64,000 nucleotides of DNA from Cepaea nemoralis. Taxonomy: Eukaryota > Mollusca > Gastropoda > Stylommatophora > Helicidae. The notes beneath the pieces are model-generated. The model had not been told where the DNA came from, ran no database searches, and saw only the letters and a program-made list of their open reading frames with translations. Location: the NCBI GenBank assembly GCA_014155875.1, contig JACEFZ010016095.1, forward strand, positions 153,501-217,500. Direction: 5' to 3'. Positions within the stretch are counted from its first letter, which is position 1. Every line of letters starts with the position of its first letter. Of the stretch, positions 1-12,598 are shown one piece after another. The position numbers and the translations under genes were made by a program.

Positions 1-361
1 TCAGCGAGTTATGTGCGCAGTTTTGTTTGAGGTGGACAATTATGCTAACATCAATCTCACACATCAACTCTGGGCGGTTTTATTGTGTCGTCTGCTTCAC
101 GTGACAACAAATGTCAACTTTTGCGTGACCGGGTGTGCCGCTTTCATGTTTCTAAATGTCGACGCCAAAAGAGACTTTTCTCTACGCATTAATTGCTCAT
201 TGCACTTCTACCCTTTATTCAGCGATGTTATTCTATCTATATACTTGTTGATTGCTCATTCCGCTTCTACAATTTATTATATCTATATATTTATCTCTCA
301 AGCCATTTCTACACTGTATTACATCGCTCCTATTGTGTCATCAACATCTAGTGTCAATCAA
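1..361. other. AT-rich intergenic DNA, no gene seen
   Basis: No coding pattern is convincing here. Short phrases such as gctcatt..cttctac and ctatctatata recur two or three times between about 190 and 330, suggesting a few degenerate repeats of about 65 bp. Open frames here are short and of low complexity. Confidence 0.5.
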
Positions 362-1700
362 TCAATCATGTGCCATGGCGGAAAGCGTGGGCTGTCATGA
401 CTCGCCATTTCACTCGATCACCAGAGTCGTGGATCAGCTCAGTGTTCCTGTCTCGACCATGCCAAGTGGCCAAGCCATCCAGGTATTTTCCTCTCGGTCT
501 TCCTCTTGGTCTGTTCCCTTCGATCTTGCCAGTTGTCACTAAGTTCTCCAATCCATTTCTTCTCAAAACATGTCCAAAACATTTTGACTGTCTACGTCTA
601 ATTTCTCTAATCAGTTTACGAGTTTCATTTGTCTCCTGTAGTATTTGGTCATTGGTTTTTCTATCTGTCCATGGTATTCTTTGCATTTTCCTCAGAAACC
701 ACATTTCTGCAGCCATCAGATGTTTTTCAGCTTGACTTAATTCACATCCATACAAACGAACAGGCTCTATTTATCGCTTCAACACTCTTTTTCTCGTTTC
801 AATTGACATATTTTTATTGGTCAGAGTGTTTTTCATCTTGCTAAAGGCTACTTTCGCCATGGCGATTCTTGTTCTAATCTCTTCAAGGCATCTCCTGTCA
901 GATGTTATGACTGTTCCGAGATAATTGTATCGATTCACTTGTTGAAGAATATTCCCATTTATTTGTATATTACATTGTGACGACTATAACCTGTGTTTTT
1001 TTTACAATTTAATTATAACCCCAGCTGCTCACTGTGTACAACAACCGCATCTACTAATTGTTGCAGATCCTGCGCATTGTCTGCAATCAATACTATATCA
1101 TCTGCATATCTAGTGTTATTGATGTTTAGTTCTCCAATGCTGATTCCATTTATATCTTCTACATTTCTGAAAATATTTTCACTGTATAGGGAAAACTTAA
1201 AATCTTCATCTATCTTTATGCCTGCTCCTATCCATCTCGTTTCGCACATCCCTAAAATATTAATTTTTTCTCTTTCCATTTCTTGTTTTATGTTCTCTAA
1301 TTTGTCGTCGTCGTTTAAGGTCCTAACATTCCATGTTGCTAATTGTAATGCCTCTGTCCGTGTCTTGAGATGATCAGTCTTTAGGCGAATTATAATGTAC
1401 TTAGGCACTTTAAAAGAGGTAGTTTGCCGTTGCTTTCCTCCATGGCAGTGACCATACTGGCCAGATGACCGCAACAATTGTCTCTCGAAAGAGATCCTCT
1501 GCCTGCCGTCGCGGAACTTGAGACCATAACCAACAAATATCTGTCGGCTGCCCTTAAAGTTTCGGCCACCACCTGCCTTCTGTGGCTTCTTTTGAACACT
1601 TCCAATAAACGAATACGAAATGACGGCACATAATCCACAGGAAAACTCTAAACAGCTTAAAACACTAAACAGCGTAAAACACTAAACAGCGTCTCTGAAG
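362..1700 (-). pseudogene. Decayed APE-type non-LTR retrotransposon (LINE-A), internally deleted
   Basis: Read on the minus strand, the 1477-1013 frame begins with an apurinic-endonuclease-type start (ATWNVRTL at residues 47-54, then MCETRWIGAG). It passes directly into reverse transcriptase sequence carrying the catalytic YADD box (residues 124-127). Most of the endonuclease and the first part of RT are therefore missing, with the joint near 1180. After a stop and a short T-rich insertion the same protein resumes (YNYLGTVITSD, then MSIETRKRVLKR). It hits an in-frame TAA and continues as the C-terminal region (RKMQRIPWTDRKTN, FGHVLRRNGLENLV, then YLDGLATW). The coding part ends near 366 and is followed by GATT repeats typical of a LINE tail. 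The 5' part from about 1480 to 1700 reads as degraded leader. Not functional. The exact clade is not assigned; RTE-like or related clades are possible. Confidence 0.88.
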
Positions 1701-2605
1701 AATAAACGCGTCACGTCGTCGCCATTTGTACCGGAAGTTATGTGTCGTCTCAACATTAAAGGTTGGTTGCAACACACCATAGCAATTACTACTACTACTG
1801 AACTAACATATAACAATTACAATTACTGAACTAACATGAACACATTCATAACCATCTTTCAAGGATCACAGAACTGCGTTAATTATTTTTAAAATTTAGT
1901 CCAGTTTTCTTGGAAAATATATAACAGCAACAATATAATAGCAGCACGAATCAACAACAACAACATAATGAAGGACATACAGAGGGGACTCGTAAAACAA
2001 CTCCATGATGCAACCAATAGCCAGAATTAGTGCCATCAAACCAGCAGGCCAGGGACGACCCGAAAGTAATTTCATCGTCTCCCGTTGTCGGTCACACGCC
2101 CAGGGTTAATGACTTCTAGCTAGATTAATGCAGCAATCGATCTCCCGGCACTATGAATGTTTCATGATTTCGTGTTTTCTTGTCAATCTCGTATCCGTTT
2201 GTATTGCACAGCTGACAAGTTAGCACTGTTCGTGAACACACCAGGTCGCAGCACTTGAAACAGACAAAAAGGAGGGAAAGGGGGTGGGGGGGGGGGGGGG
2301 GGGTGAGAGAGACAATGCGATTAACGGTGACATCTACGAAAGCCATAGCTCACCATTGTTAGCATCAAGAATGGCTACACAGTCAGCTTCAGCTTTGATT
2401 AAGGTGACAACACACTTTATGTCTCAATAACGAACATACAAACCACAGATTGTACGATTTATTGCCTGGCATATTTCCTGACATATTTCGCTGCATCTCG
2501 CCAGGTACATACTGCAGAATTCACACAACATAGAGTAAAATAACTACACACATCCTTCAAACTGAAATATACACATGTTCGCACAGTAATGTCAATTGAC
2601 TATCA
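1701..2605. other. Intergenic DNA, no gene seen
   Basis: No recognisable coding or RNA gene. It contains a few CTA/ACA-rich stretches near 1785-1830 and the guanine run listed separately. Short open frames here show no family resemblance. Confidence 0.5.
2271..2303 (+). repeat. Guanine tract with G-quadruplex potential
   Basis: Short G clusters separated by AAA and T lead into an uninterrupted run of 18 G (2286-2303). The plus strand therefore has at least four closely spaced G runs, enough for a quadruplex. Length in such a homopolymer is often unreliable in assemblies. Confidence 0.7.
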
Positions 2606-2848
2606 CGGTAATTTTAAACTGACTATCATGTCTTTCTGTTTGCATAAAATTGGCCTATGTAGATTAATCATGTTGGCTTCTGCAAACTTTAACAAGCGAC
2701 TATATTGTGTATGAAACAACACGCGAAAAGCGGTGTCTCTGTCAATTACATGACCGGTTTCCAAGACGTGACGTGCAATGGACGACGCCGGAACACTCTG
2801 TTGCTTTTGTATTTCCTCAATATTGACAATACCACATGTTGATATCAA
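2606..2848 (-). pseudogene. Penelope-like / GIY-YIG-type element C-terminal remnant
   Basis: The 81-residue minus-strand frame shows a pattern seen at the C-terminus of Penelope-like elements and related GIY-YIG proteins. SSIARHVLETGHVID matches the 'S-x-A-x-H-x5-GH' block. It is followed about 25 residues later by an acidic-alanine helix (FAEANMINLHRPILC) that resembles the 'E-A-x-x-I-x-x-x-P-x-L' block, and by a short LKLP end. No upstream GIY-YIG core or RT could be read in the preceding 200 bp, so this is a truncated fragment. The assignment rests on these motifs only. Confidence 0.5.
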
Positions 2849-3297
2849 ATATGTGCTACACTGATATAATAGCGTTGGGAACCGTGATACGTGCAGTTTT
2901 TGCTGGTTGTAGAGTTACTAACCGTTGGCTCTGACAAGTATCCACGCCATTGGTGCTCCAGCTACCTTTCATTTTCTGTAAACTCAAGATCCTTTTATAC
3001 TCTCGAGATAGTATGTTGTTTGCGCAACTCGACTCTTCTAGATTGTTCGAGATTAGCAATGCACTTTGGAACCGGTTATTTGTCTGACAAGTTTGACAGG
3101 GGGTGGTGTGGAGTCAGATTTCGCTGTGTCTCGCGTGAATTGATTGATTTATTGCGACTGGTCATGCGTAGTAAACATTTTGACCTTCCGTACTATGATT
3201 CCCAATTGTAGAAAATTACATAAATAAAGACACATAGTATTATTTGGCGCTCACAGAAGGAGAAGAAGGAAATAGAGACTGGAAGACTCCCAATATT
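2849..3297. other. Intergenic DNA, no gene seen
   Basis: No supported feature. The plus-strand frame at 2891-3211 and the minus-strand frame at 2856-3059 have no recognisable motif. The minus strand may contain more decayed sequence of the element ending at 2848, but nothing diagnostic is visible. Confidence 0.4.
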
Positions 3298-3580
3298 TAT
3301 TTTTTTTAAATTCGCATATCCTTTTACAGGACATCGCTGTCAACAGCAGCATCTTTCAGCTGTCTGTTGATTTCTTGGCAAGATTACGCTCAGTAGTTTG
3401 CCATTGCTTTCTGAGCGGCCGGCTCAGTTATCCCGCAAGTCACCAGCGGGGGACGAACCGCTCCCAGTTCTCGCCCGCTACGAGACTCTGCGTGATAAAC
3501 GGGATTACAGAGAAAGTGGTGAAACCCCTCGGCCAGAGAGACCGGCCTCTCAATATTAGGTGTTGTTATTGTTGCTTCGA
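3298..3580 (-). mobile_element. tRNA-derived SINE, family 1, copy a
   Basis: Read on the minus strand it has a tRNA-like head with an A-box-like TGGCCGAGGGG and a B-box-like GCGGTTCGTCCCC. A conserved body follows (AGAAAGCAATGGCAAACTAC, GATGTCCTGTAAAAGGATAT) and it ends in an A-rich tail, seen as the T run at about 3300 on the plus strand. The same head, body and tail recur at 38338-38562, 58893-59152 and 59153-59412. That recurrence is what defines it as a family. Confidence 0.85.
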
Positions 3581-4480
3581 CCTGACCCTCGAAAACCGGA
3601 CTGCTGATTTTGAGATAATATGGGGCATAGTACATCGACCCTTTGCACTCGTTCCTCTCTGTTACATTTGATGTGTTCATTCGACGACCACACCGTTAGA
3701 GGTAAAGACACTCTGAACATCTCACTAAAACCTTTTGGAATTCATCATGACACTTGGGAGACTGCTGCCAAAGACAGTCTAACAGTCTACATGGTTGATC
3801 TTTCTTGCCTTCTGTCCGACAATGGCGACCGCCCAGGCAGCCTGTTTCACAACAGTGTGGCAATGTGACAATGTGACATATTAGGATGAGATATCAGCGT
3901 GTTCTCTGTCAATTAATCTTCATTATCATCATCATCATAAATATAACCCCGAGAAGCAGCAGCATTGCTACCAGGCGTGTATGATCATGAGTAGCCACAA
4001 CCCCGGTTCTCTGACAGTACACTTTATTTTATTGATTAAAATCTGCCTAAACCAGGATACAATTGCTTCACTGCGTTCCATTGTTTGTCCTCTCAGGTCT
4101 CCTCTTACACATCATTCTGATAACATACTGTCAGTGACACTTTCACGAGCGACAACAGCGCTGCAAGTGCCAATAATGAACTAGAAGATAGTTAATACTC
4201 GACTGGCAGGTATAGGGGATGACATATTTCAGAAACACGCAGTTCGCGTGTTTACCCTAAAATCATTACGATGTGGTGAGCAAAAACATGGCGGTGTTTA
4301 AAAAAAACAGGTTAACTATCTCCTGCAGATGATTGAGGTTCGGCGGGAGGTGATGAGGGGGTTAGAGGAGGGAGGTATCAGATGTGGCGGGGGTAAAAAA
4401 ATGTCAATCGATAGCGCTTTCATAGTGGTTTCTGTCTAAATTGGATTTTCCGTGTTTGATTCCCTAGAGGTTGTGTCGGA
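3581..4480. other. Intergenic DNA, no gene seen
   Basis: No gene is supported. There is a short ATC microsatellite near 3920-3940 and a G-rich patch near 4335-4395. Open frames are short with no family resemblance. Confidence 0.5.
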
Positions 4481-4570
4481 GTGGAAACTTCTGGAAAGAT
4501 TAACTAGGATCGGCGGAATCTTAGTGGGGAGAGTATAATAGGTTGGTGGAATCTTATTGGAAGAGTATTA
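4481..4570 (+). repeat. Satellite A (32-bp unit), left fragment
   Basis: About three diverged copies of the 32-bp unit (core GTGGAAACTTCTGG and AGAGTATTATAGATCGG). They end in ggaagagtatta immediately before the insertion at 4571. The array resumes at 5217 with the same ggaagagtatta. Confidence 0.75.
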
Positions 4571-5216
4571 GTTAGTTAGTTAGTTAGTCGCGGTTCCAAC
4601 TTCACGGCAACGGGTCGTCCCCATATTGCTCCGTTCCTGTGCCAGTGAATATCACAAAATGCTCCTCACTGCCCCATGTGAACAATGGAATAGACAGGAG
4701 TCTCGGCAATCCAACAGCCCGCACAGGTACAATGTGCATAATGCCGCCGCCAGAATGTCAACACAAAAGTCCTCCACGAAAAATACAGTTCATCGTCGAT
4801 GGAAACGGCAGTCACCAGAAAGACTTCATTGACCGGGGTTTTATCCCATATGGTTCGGTCTCTTTCTGCAGGGCGACCCACCGAAAGCGCCGCACAAAGC
4901 ACGAACTCCGTAGCTACAGCGACGACTCCCAGGAGTCTCCTGAAAAATGCACTCGTGAACCGAAAAGGCAAACCAGTCAATCCAGCAACAGCCGGCCGTC
5001 AGCGTTCCGAACATGCAGTTCACGCGAAAAACAACCGCGTACAGATGTAAAAGCATTCCACGCGAAATTCACAGCTCACAGTGTCGCGCCACGCACTCAC
5101 TCAGTAGCAGGGCGACGGAACCATAGCCTCCTTAGTCGCCTCTTACGACGTGCATGGTAGGCAACAGTGTTACTATTCTTTGCTCCCCCATATGGGCCCC
5201 GGCAACACACGGGCGT
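4571..5216. mobile_element. Composite SINE-like insertion splitting satellite A
   Basis: A block of about 646 bp interrupts the 32-bp satellite and is flanked on both sides by ggaagagtatta, a possible target duplication that is also satellite sequence. Its left edge is a (GTTA)n run, followed by sequence that on the minus strand matches the 3' end of SINE family 3 (GGAACGGAGCA, then TGCCGTGA). Its middle (about 4827-4985) matches 28981-29130, with shared phrases ttatcccatatgg and ggagtctc. Open frames through it, up to 173 codons, look fortuitous. Confidence 0.65.
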
Positions 5217-5935
5217 GGAAGAGTATTATAGTTCGGTGGTATCTTCGGAGGAGAGTATCATAGATAGGTGGGATCTTCTCAATAGATTAACAAAGATCAG
5301 TGGAAACTTCTGGGAAGAGTTTTATAGATCGGTGGAAACTTACGGACAAAGTATTATTGATCCGAGGAAACTTGTGGGGAGAGTTTTATAGACAGGTGGA
5401 AACTCCTGGTGAGAGTTTTATAGATCGATGGAAACTTCTGGAAAGAGTATTATAGATCCGAAGAAATTCTTGGGAGAGTATTATAGATTGATGGAAACTT
5501 CTGGGGAGAATATTATAGATCGGTGGAAACTTCTGGGGAGAGTTTTATAGATCGGTGGAAAATTATGGACAGAGTATTATAAATCCGAGGAAACGTCTGT
5601 GGAGAGTATTATAGAACGATGGAAACTTCTGGAGGGAGTTTTATAGATCGGTTGAGACTTCTGGGGAGAGTTTTATAGATCGGTGGAAACTTCTGGGGAG
5701 AGTATTATAGATCGATGGAAACTTCTGGGGAGAGTTTTATAGATCGGTGGAAACTTCTGGGGAGAGTATTATAGATCGGTGGAATCTTCTGGGGAGAGTT
5801 TTATAGATCGGTGGAAACTTCAGGGGAGAGTATTATAGATGAGAGGAAACTTCTCGTCAGAGTATTATAGATCGGTGGAAATCTCTGAGGAGAGTTTTAT
5901 AGATCCATGGAAACTTCTGGAGGGACTGTCACATA
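5217..5935 (+). repeat. Satellite A (32-bp unit), main array
   Basis: About 22 tandem copies of a 32-bp unit with core AGAGTTTTATAGATCGGTGG followed by AAACTTCTGGGG. Period was measured directly: successive 'agag' starts at 5699 and 5731. Copies alternate between GTATT and GTTTT and between CGATGG and CGGTGG. The array abuts satellite B at about 5936. Confidence 0.93.
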
Positions 5936-8900
5936 TCATGGTTTTTCATATGACACAACCGCAGATCAGGCCTTTCTTAAGTAATAGTTTTCCATCCGAC
6001 ACGACTACAGATGAGGGCTTTCTTAAGTCATAGTTGTCTATCTGAAACGACCACAGATCAGGGCTTTCTTAAGTCATAATTCTCTATCTGACACGACCAC
6101 ACATAGGGGCTTTCTTAAGTCATAGTTCTCTATCGGACACGACGACAGATCATGGTTTTCTTAAGTCATAGTTCTCTATATGACACGACCAGAGATCATG
6201 GTTTTCTTAAGTCACAGTTCTCTATCTGACACGACTACAGATCGGGGTTTTCTTAAGTCATAGTTCTCTATCTGACACGACTACAGATCGGGGCTTTCTT
6301 AATTCATAGTTCTCTATCTGACACGACCACAGATCATGGTTTTCTTAAGTCATAGTTCTCTATCTGACACGACCACAGATCGTGGCTTTCTTAAGTCATA
6401 GTTCTCTATCTGACACGACGACAGATCATTTTTTTCTTAAGTCATAGTTCTCTATCTCACACGACTACAGATCGGGGCTTTCTTAAGTCATAGTTCTCTA
6501 TCTGACACGACCACAGATCGGGGCTTTTTTAAGTCATAGTTCTCTATCTGACACGACCACAGATCGTGGCTTTCTTAAGTCATAGTTCTCTATCTGATAC
6601 GACCACAGCTCAGGGCTTTCTTAAGTCATAGTTCTATATCTGACACGACCACAGATCAGGGCTTTCTTAATTCATAGTTCTATATCTGATACGACCACAG
6701 ATCATGGCTTTCTTAATTCATAGTTCTATATCTGACACGACCACAGATCATGGCTTTCTTAATTCATAGTTATATATCTGACACGACCACAGATCATGGC
6801 TTTCTTAATTCATAGTTCTATATCTGACACGACCACAGATCGTGGCTTTCTTAAGTCATAGTTCTATATCTGACACGACCACAGCTCAGGGCTTTCTTAA
6901 GTCATAGTTCTATATCTGACACGACCACAGATCATGGCTTTGTTAAGTCATAGTTCTATATCTGATACGACCACAGATCATGGCTTTCTTAATTCATAGT
7001 TCTATATCTGACACGACCACAGATCATGGCTTTCTTAATTCATAGTTCTCTATCTGACACGACCACAGATCGGGGCTTTCTTAAGTCATAGTTGTCTATC
7101 TGAAACGACCACAGATCGTGGCTTTCTTAATTCATAGTTCTATATCTGACACGACCACAGATCATGGTTTTCTTAAGTCATAGTTCTATATCTGATACTA
7201 CCACAGATCATGGCGTCCTTAATTCATAGTTCTATATCTGACACGACCACACATCATGGTTTTCTTAATTCATAGTTCTATATCTGACACGACCACAGAT
7301 CATGGTTTTCTTAATTCATAGTTCTATATCTGATACGACCACAGATCATGGCTTTCTTAATTCACAGTTCTATATCTGACACGACCACAGATCATGGCTT
7401 TCTTAATTCATAGTTCTATATCTGACACGACCACAGATTATGGCTTTCTTAATTCATAGTTCTATATCTGACACGACCACAGATCGTGGCTTTCTTAAGT
7501 CATAGTTCTATATCTGACACGACCACAGATCATGGCTTTGTTAAGTCATAGTTCTATATCTGATACGACCACAGATCATGGCTTTCTTAATTCATAGTTC
7601 TATATCTGACACGACCACAGATCATGGCTTTCTTAATTCATAGTTCTCTATCTGACACGACCACAGATCGGGGCTTTCTTAAGTCATAGTTGTCTATCTG
7701 AAACGACCACAGATCGTGGCTTTCTTAATTCATAGTTCTATATCTGACACGACCACAGATCATGGTTTTCTTAAGTCATAGTTCTATATCTGATACTACC
7801 ACAGATCATGGCGTCCTTAATTCATAGTTCTATATCTGACACGACCACACATCATGGTTTTCTTAATTCATAGTTCTATATCTGACACGACCACAGATCA
7901 TGGTTTTCTTAATTCATAGTTCTATATCTGATACGACCACAGATCATGGCTTTCTTAATTCACCAGTTCTATATCTGACACGACCACAGATCATGGCTTT
8001 CTTAATTCATAGTTCTATATCTGACACGACCACAGATTATGGCTTTCTTAATTCATAGTTCTATATCTGACACGACCACAGATCGTGGCTTTCTTAAGTC
8101 ATAGTTCTATATCTGACACGACCACAGCTCAGGGCTTTCTTAAGTCATAGTTCTATATCTGACACGATCACAGATCATGGCTTTCTTAAGTCATAGTTCT
8201 ATATCTGATACGACCACAGATCATGGCTTTCTTACGTCATAGTTCTATATCTGACACGACCACAGATCATGGCTTTCTTAATTCATAGTTCTATATCTGA
8301 CACGACCACAGATCGGGGCTTTCTTAAGTCATAGTTGTCTATCTGAAACGACCACAGATCGTGGCTTTCTTAAGTTATAGTTCTATATCTGACACGACCA
8401 CAGATCATGGCTTTCTTAAGTTATAGTTCTATATCTGATACAACCACAGATCATGGCTTTTGTTAAGTTATAGTTCTATATCTGATACAACCGCAGATCA
8501 GGGCTTTCTTAAGTCATAGTTCTATATCTGACACGACCACAGATCGGGGCTTTCTTAAGTCATAGTTGTCTATCTGAAACGACCACAGATCGTGGCTTTC
8601 TTAATTCATAGTTCTATATCTGACACGACCACAGATCATGGTTTTCTTAATTCATAGTTCTATATCTGACACGACCACAGATCATGGTTTTCTTAATTCA
8701 TAGTTCTATATCTGACACGACCACAGATCATGGTTTTCTTAATTCATAGTTCTATATCTGACACGACCACAGATCATGGTTTTCTTAAGTCATAGTTCTA
8801 TATCTGACACGACCACAGCTCAGGGCTTTCTTAAGTCATAGTTCTATATCTGATACGACAACAGATCATGGCTTTCTTAATTCATAGTTCTATGTCTGAC

Positions 8901-11900
8901 ACGACCACAGATCATGGTTTTCTTAATTCATAGTTCTATATCTGACATGACCACAGATCATGGTTTTCTTAATTCATAGTTCAATATCTGATACGACCAC
9001 AGATCATGGCTTTCTTAATTCATAGTTCTATATCTGACACGACCACAGATTATGGCTTTCCTAATTCATAGTTCTATATCTGACACGACCACAGATAATG
9101 GCTTTCTTAATTCATAGTTCTATATCTGACACGACCACAGATCGTGGCTTTCTTAAGTCATAGTTCTATATCTGACACGACCACAGCTCAGGGCTTTCTT
9201 AAGTCATAGTTCTATATCTGACACGATCACAGATCATGGCTTTCTTAAGTCATATTTCTATATCTGATACGACCACAGATCATGGCTTTCTTAATTCATA
9301 GATCTCTATCTGACACGACCACAGATCATGGTTTTCTTAAGTCATAGTTCTCTATCTGACACGACCACAGATCGTGGCTTTCTTAAGTCATAGTTCTCTA
9401 TCTGACACGACGACAGATCATGGTTTTCTTAAGTCATAGTTCTCTATCTCACACGACTACAGATCGGGGCTTTCTTAAGTCATAGTTCTCTATCTGACAC
9501 GACCACAGATCGGGGCTTTTTTAAGTCATAGTTCTCTATCTGACACGACCACAGATCGTGGCTTTCTTAAGTCATAGTTCTCTATCTGATACGACCACAG
9601 CTCAGGGCTTTCTTAAGTCATAGTTCTATATCTGACACGACCACAGATCAGGGCTTTCTTAATTCATAGTTCTATATCTGATACGACCACAGATCATGGC
9701 TTTCTTAATTCATAGTTCTATATCTGACACGACCACAGATCATGGCTTTCTTAATTCATAGTTATATATCTGACACGACCACAGATCATGGCTTTCTTAA
9801 TTCATAGTTCTATATCTGACACGACCACAGATCGTGGCTTTCTGAAGTCATAGTTCTATATCTGACACGACCACAGCTCAGGGCTTTCTTAAGTCATAGT
9901 TCTATATCTGACACGACCACAGATCATGGCTTTGTTAAGTCATAGTTCTATATCTGATACGACCACAGATCATGGCTTTCTAATTCATAGTTCTATATCT
10001 GACACGACCACAGATCATGGCTTTCTTAATTCATAGTTCTCTATCTGACACGACCACAGATCGGGGGCTTTCTTAAGTCATAGTTGTCTATCTGAAACGA
10101 CCACAGATCGTGGCTTTCTTAATTCATAGTTCTATATCTGACACGACCACAGATCATGGTTTTCTTAAGTCATAGTTCTATATCTGATACTACCACAGAT
10201 CATGGCGTCCTTAATTCATAGTTCTATATCTGACACGACCACACATCATGGTTTTCTTAATTCATAGTTCTATATCTGACACGACCACAGATCATGGTTT
10301 TCTTAATTCATAGTTCTATATCTGATACGACCACAGATCATGGCTTTTCTTAATTCACAGTTCTATATCTGACACGACCACAGATCATGGCTTTCTTAAT
10401 TCATAGTTCTATATCTGACACGACCACAGATTATGGCTTTCTTAATTCATAGTTCTATATCTGACACGACCACAGATCGTGGCTTTCTTAAGTCATAGTT
10501 CTATATCTGACACGACCACAGATCATGGCTTTGTTAAGTCATAGTTCTATATCTGATACGACCACAGATCATGGCTTTCTTAATTCATAGTTCTATATCT
10601 GACACGACCACAGATCATGGCTTTCTTAATTCATAGTTCTCTATCTGACACGACCACAGATCGGGGCTTTCTTAAGTCATAGTTGTCTATCTGAAACGAC
10701 CACAGATCGTGGCTTTCTTAATTCATAGTTCTATATCTGACACGACCACAGATCATGGTTTTCTTAAGTCATAGTTCTATATCTGATACTACCACAGATC
10801 ATGGCGTCCTTAATTCATAGTTCTATATCTGACACGACCACACATCATGGTTTTCTTAATTCATAGTTCTATATCTGACACGACCACAGATCATGGTTTT
10901 CTTAATTCATAGTTCTATATCTGATACGACCACAGATCATGGCTTTCTTAATTCACAGTTCTATATCTGACACGACCACAGATCATGGCTTTCTTAATTC
11001 ATAGTTCTATATCTGACACGACCACAGATTATGGCTTTCTTAATTCATAGTTCTATATCTGACACGACCACAGATCGTGGCTTTCTTAAGTCATAGTTCT
11101 ATATCTGACACGACCACAGCTCAGGGCTTTCTTAAGTCATAGTTCTATATCTGACACGATCACAGATCATGGCTTTCTTAAGTCATAGTTCTATATCTGA
11201 TACGACCACAGATCATGGCTTTCTTACGTCATAGTTCTATATCTGACACGACCACAGATCATGGCTTTCTTAATTCATAGTTCTATATCTGACACGACCA
11301 CAGATCGGGGCTTTCTTAAGTCATAGTTGTCTATCTGAAACGACCACAGATCGTGGCTTTCTTAAGTTATAGTTCTATATCTGACACGACCACAGATCAT
11401 GGCTTTCTTAAGTTATAGTTCTATATCTGATACAACCACAGATCATGGCTTTTGTTAAGTTATAGTTCTATATCTGATACAACCGCAGATCAGGGCTTTC
11501 TTAAGTCATAGTTCTATATCTGACACGACCACAGATCGGGGCTTTCTTAAGTCATAGTTGTCTATCTGAAACGACCACAGATCGTGGCTTTCTTAATTCA
11601 TAGTCTTATATCTGACACGACCACAGATCATGGTTTTCTTAATTCATAGTTCTATATCTGACACGACCACAGATCATGGTTTTCTTAATTCATAGTTCTA
11701 TATCTGACACGACCACAGATCATGGTTTTCTTAATTCATAGTTCTATATCTGACACGACCACAGATCATGGTTTTCTTTAAGTCATAGTTCTATATCTGA
11801 CACGACCACAGCTCAGGGCTTTCTTAAGTCATAGTTCTATATCTGATACGACAACAGATCATGGCTTTCTTAATTCATAGTTCTATGTCTGACACGACCA

Positions 11901-12598
11901 CAGATCATGGTTTTCTTAATTCATAGTTCTATATCTGACATGACCACAGATCATGGTTTTCTTAATTCATAGTTCAATATCTGATACGACCACAGATCAT
12001 GGCTTTCTTAATTCATAGTTCTATATCTGACACGACCACAGATTATGGCTTTCCTAATTCATAGTTCTATATCTGACACGACCACAGATAATGGCTTTCT
12101 TAATTCATAGTTCTATATCTGACACGACCACAGATCGTGGCTTTCTTAAGTCATAGTTCTATATCTGACACGACCACAGCTCAGGGCTTTCTTAAGTCAT
12201 AGTTCTATATCTGACACGATCACAGATCATGGCTTTCTTAAGTCATATTTCTATATCTGATACGACCACAGATCATGGCTTTCTTAATTCATAGATCTCT
12301 ATCTGACACGACCACAGATCGGGGCTTTCTTAAGTCATAGTTGTCTATCTGAAACGACCACAGATCGTGGCTTTCTGAAGTTATAGTTCTATATCTGACA
12401 CGACCACAGATCATGGCTTTCTTAAGTTATAGTTCTATATCTGATACAACCACAGATCATGGCTTTCTTAAGTTATAGTTCTATATCTGATACAACCACA
12501 GATCAGGGCTTTCTTAAGTCATAGTTCTATATCTGACACGACCACAGATCATGGCTTTCTTAAGTCATAGTTCTCTATCTGACACGACCACAGATCAG
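5936..12598 (+). repeat. Satellite B (46-bp unit, about 145 copies)
   Basis: A continuous tandem array. The unit is about TCATAGTTCTCTATCTGACA, then CGACCACAGATCGGGGCTTT, then CTTAAG; the 46-bp period was read from successive TCATAG starts at 6258 and 6304. Common variants are TTAATT versus TTAAGT, CATGG versus CGGGG, and TATATC versus CTATC. Most forward frames hit stops quickly and there is no gene. Single-base indels are rare. There are no unique spacers between units. Confidence 0.95.
6310..12317 (+). repeat. 3-kb higher-order duplication inside satellite B
   Basis: Rare unit variants recur in the same order about 2,991-2,993 bp apart. Examples are the TCTCACACGACTAC variant at about 6451 and 9443, TTGTCTATCTGAAACG-linked CGGGGC at 7071 and 10062, and AGTTCAATAT at 8978 and 11971. 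A block of about 65 units (6310-9325) is therefore tandemly repeated at about 9302-12317. Within each copy a shorter shift of about 598-600 bp (13 units) is also visible, at 7071/7669 and 10062/10662. Confidence 0.88.

Noticed and set aside
4639..5160. 173-codon plus-strand frame
   Set aside because: Lies wholly inside the composite SINE-like insertion and has no motif.
5936..12598. CRISPR-like regular repeat array
   Set aside because: Units follow one another without unique spacers and the DNA is eukaryotic. The same applies to satellite D (38565-44975).
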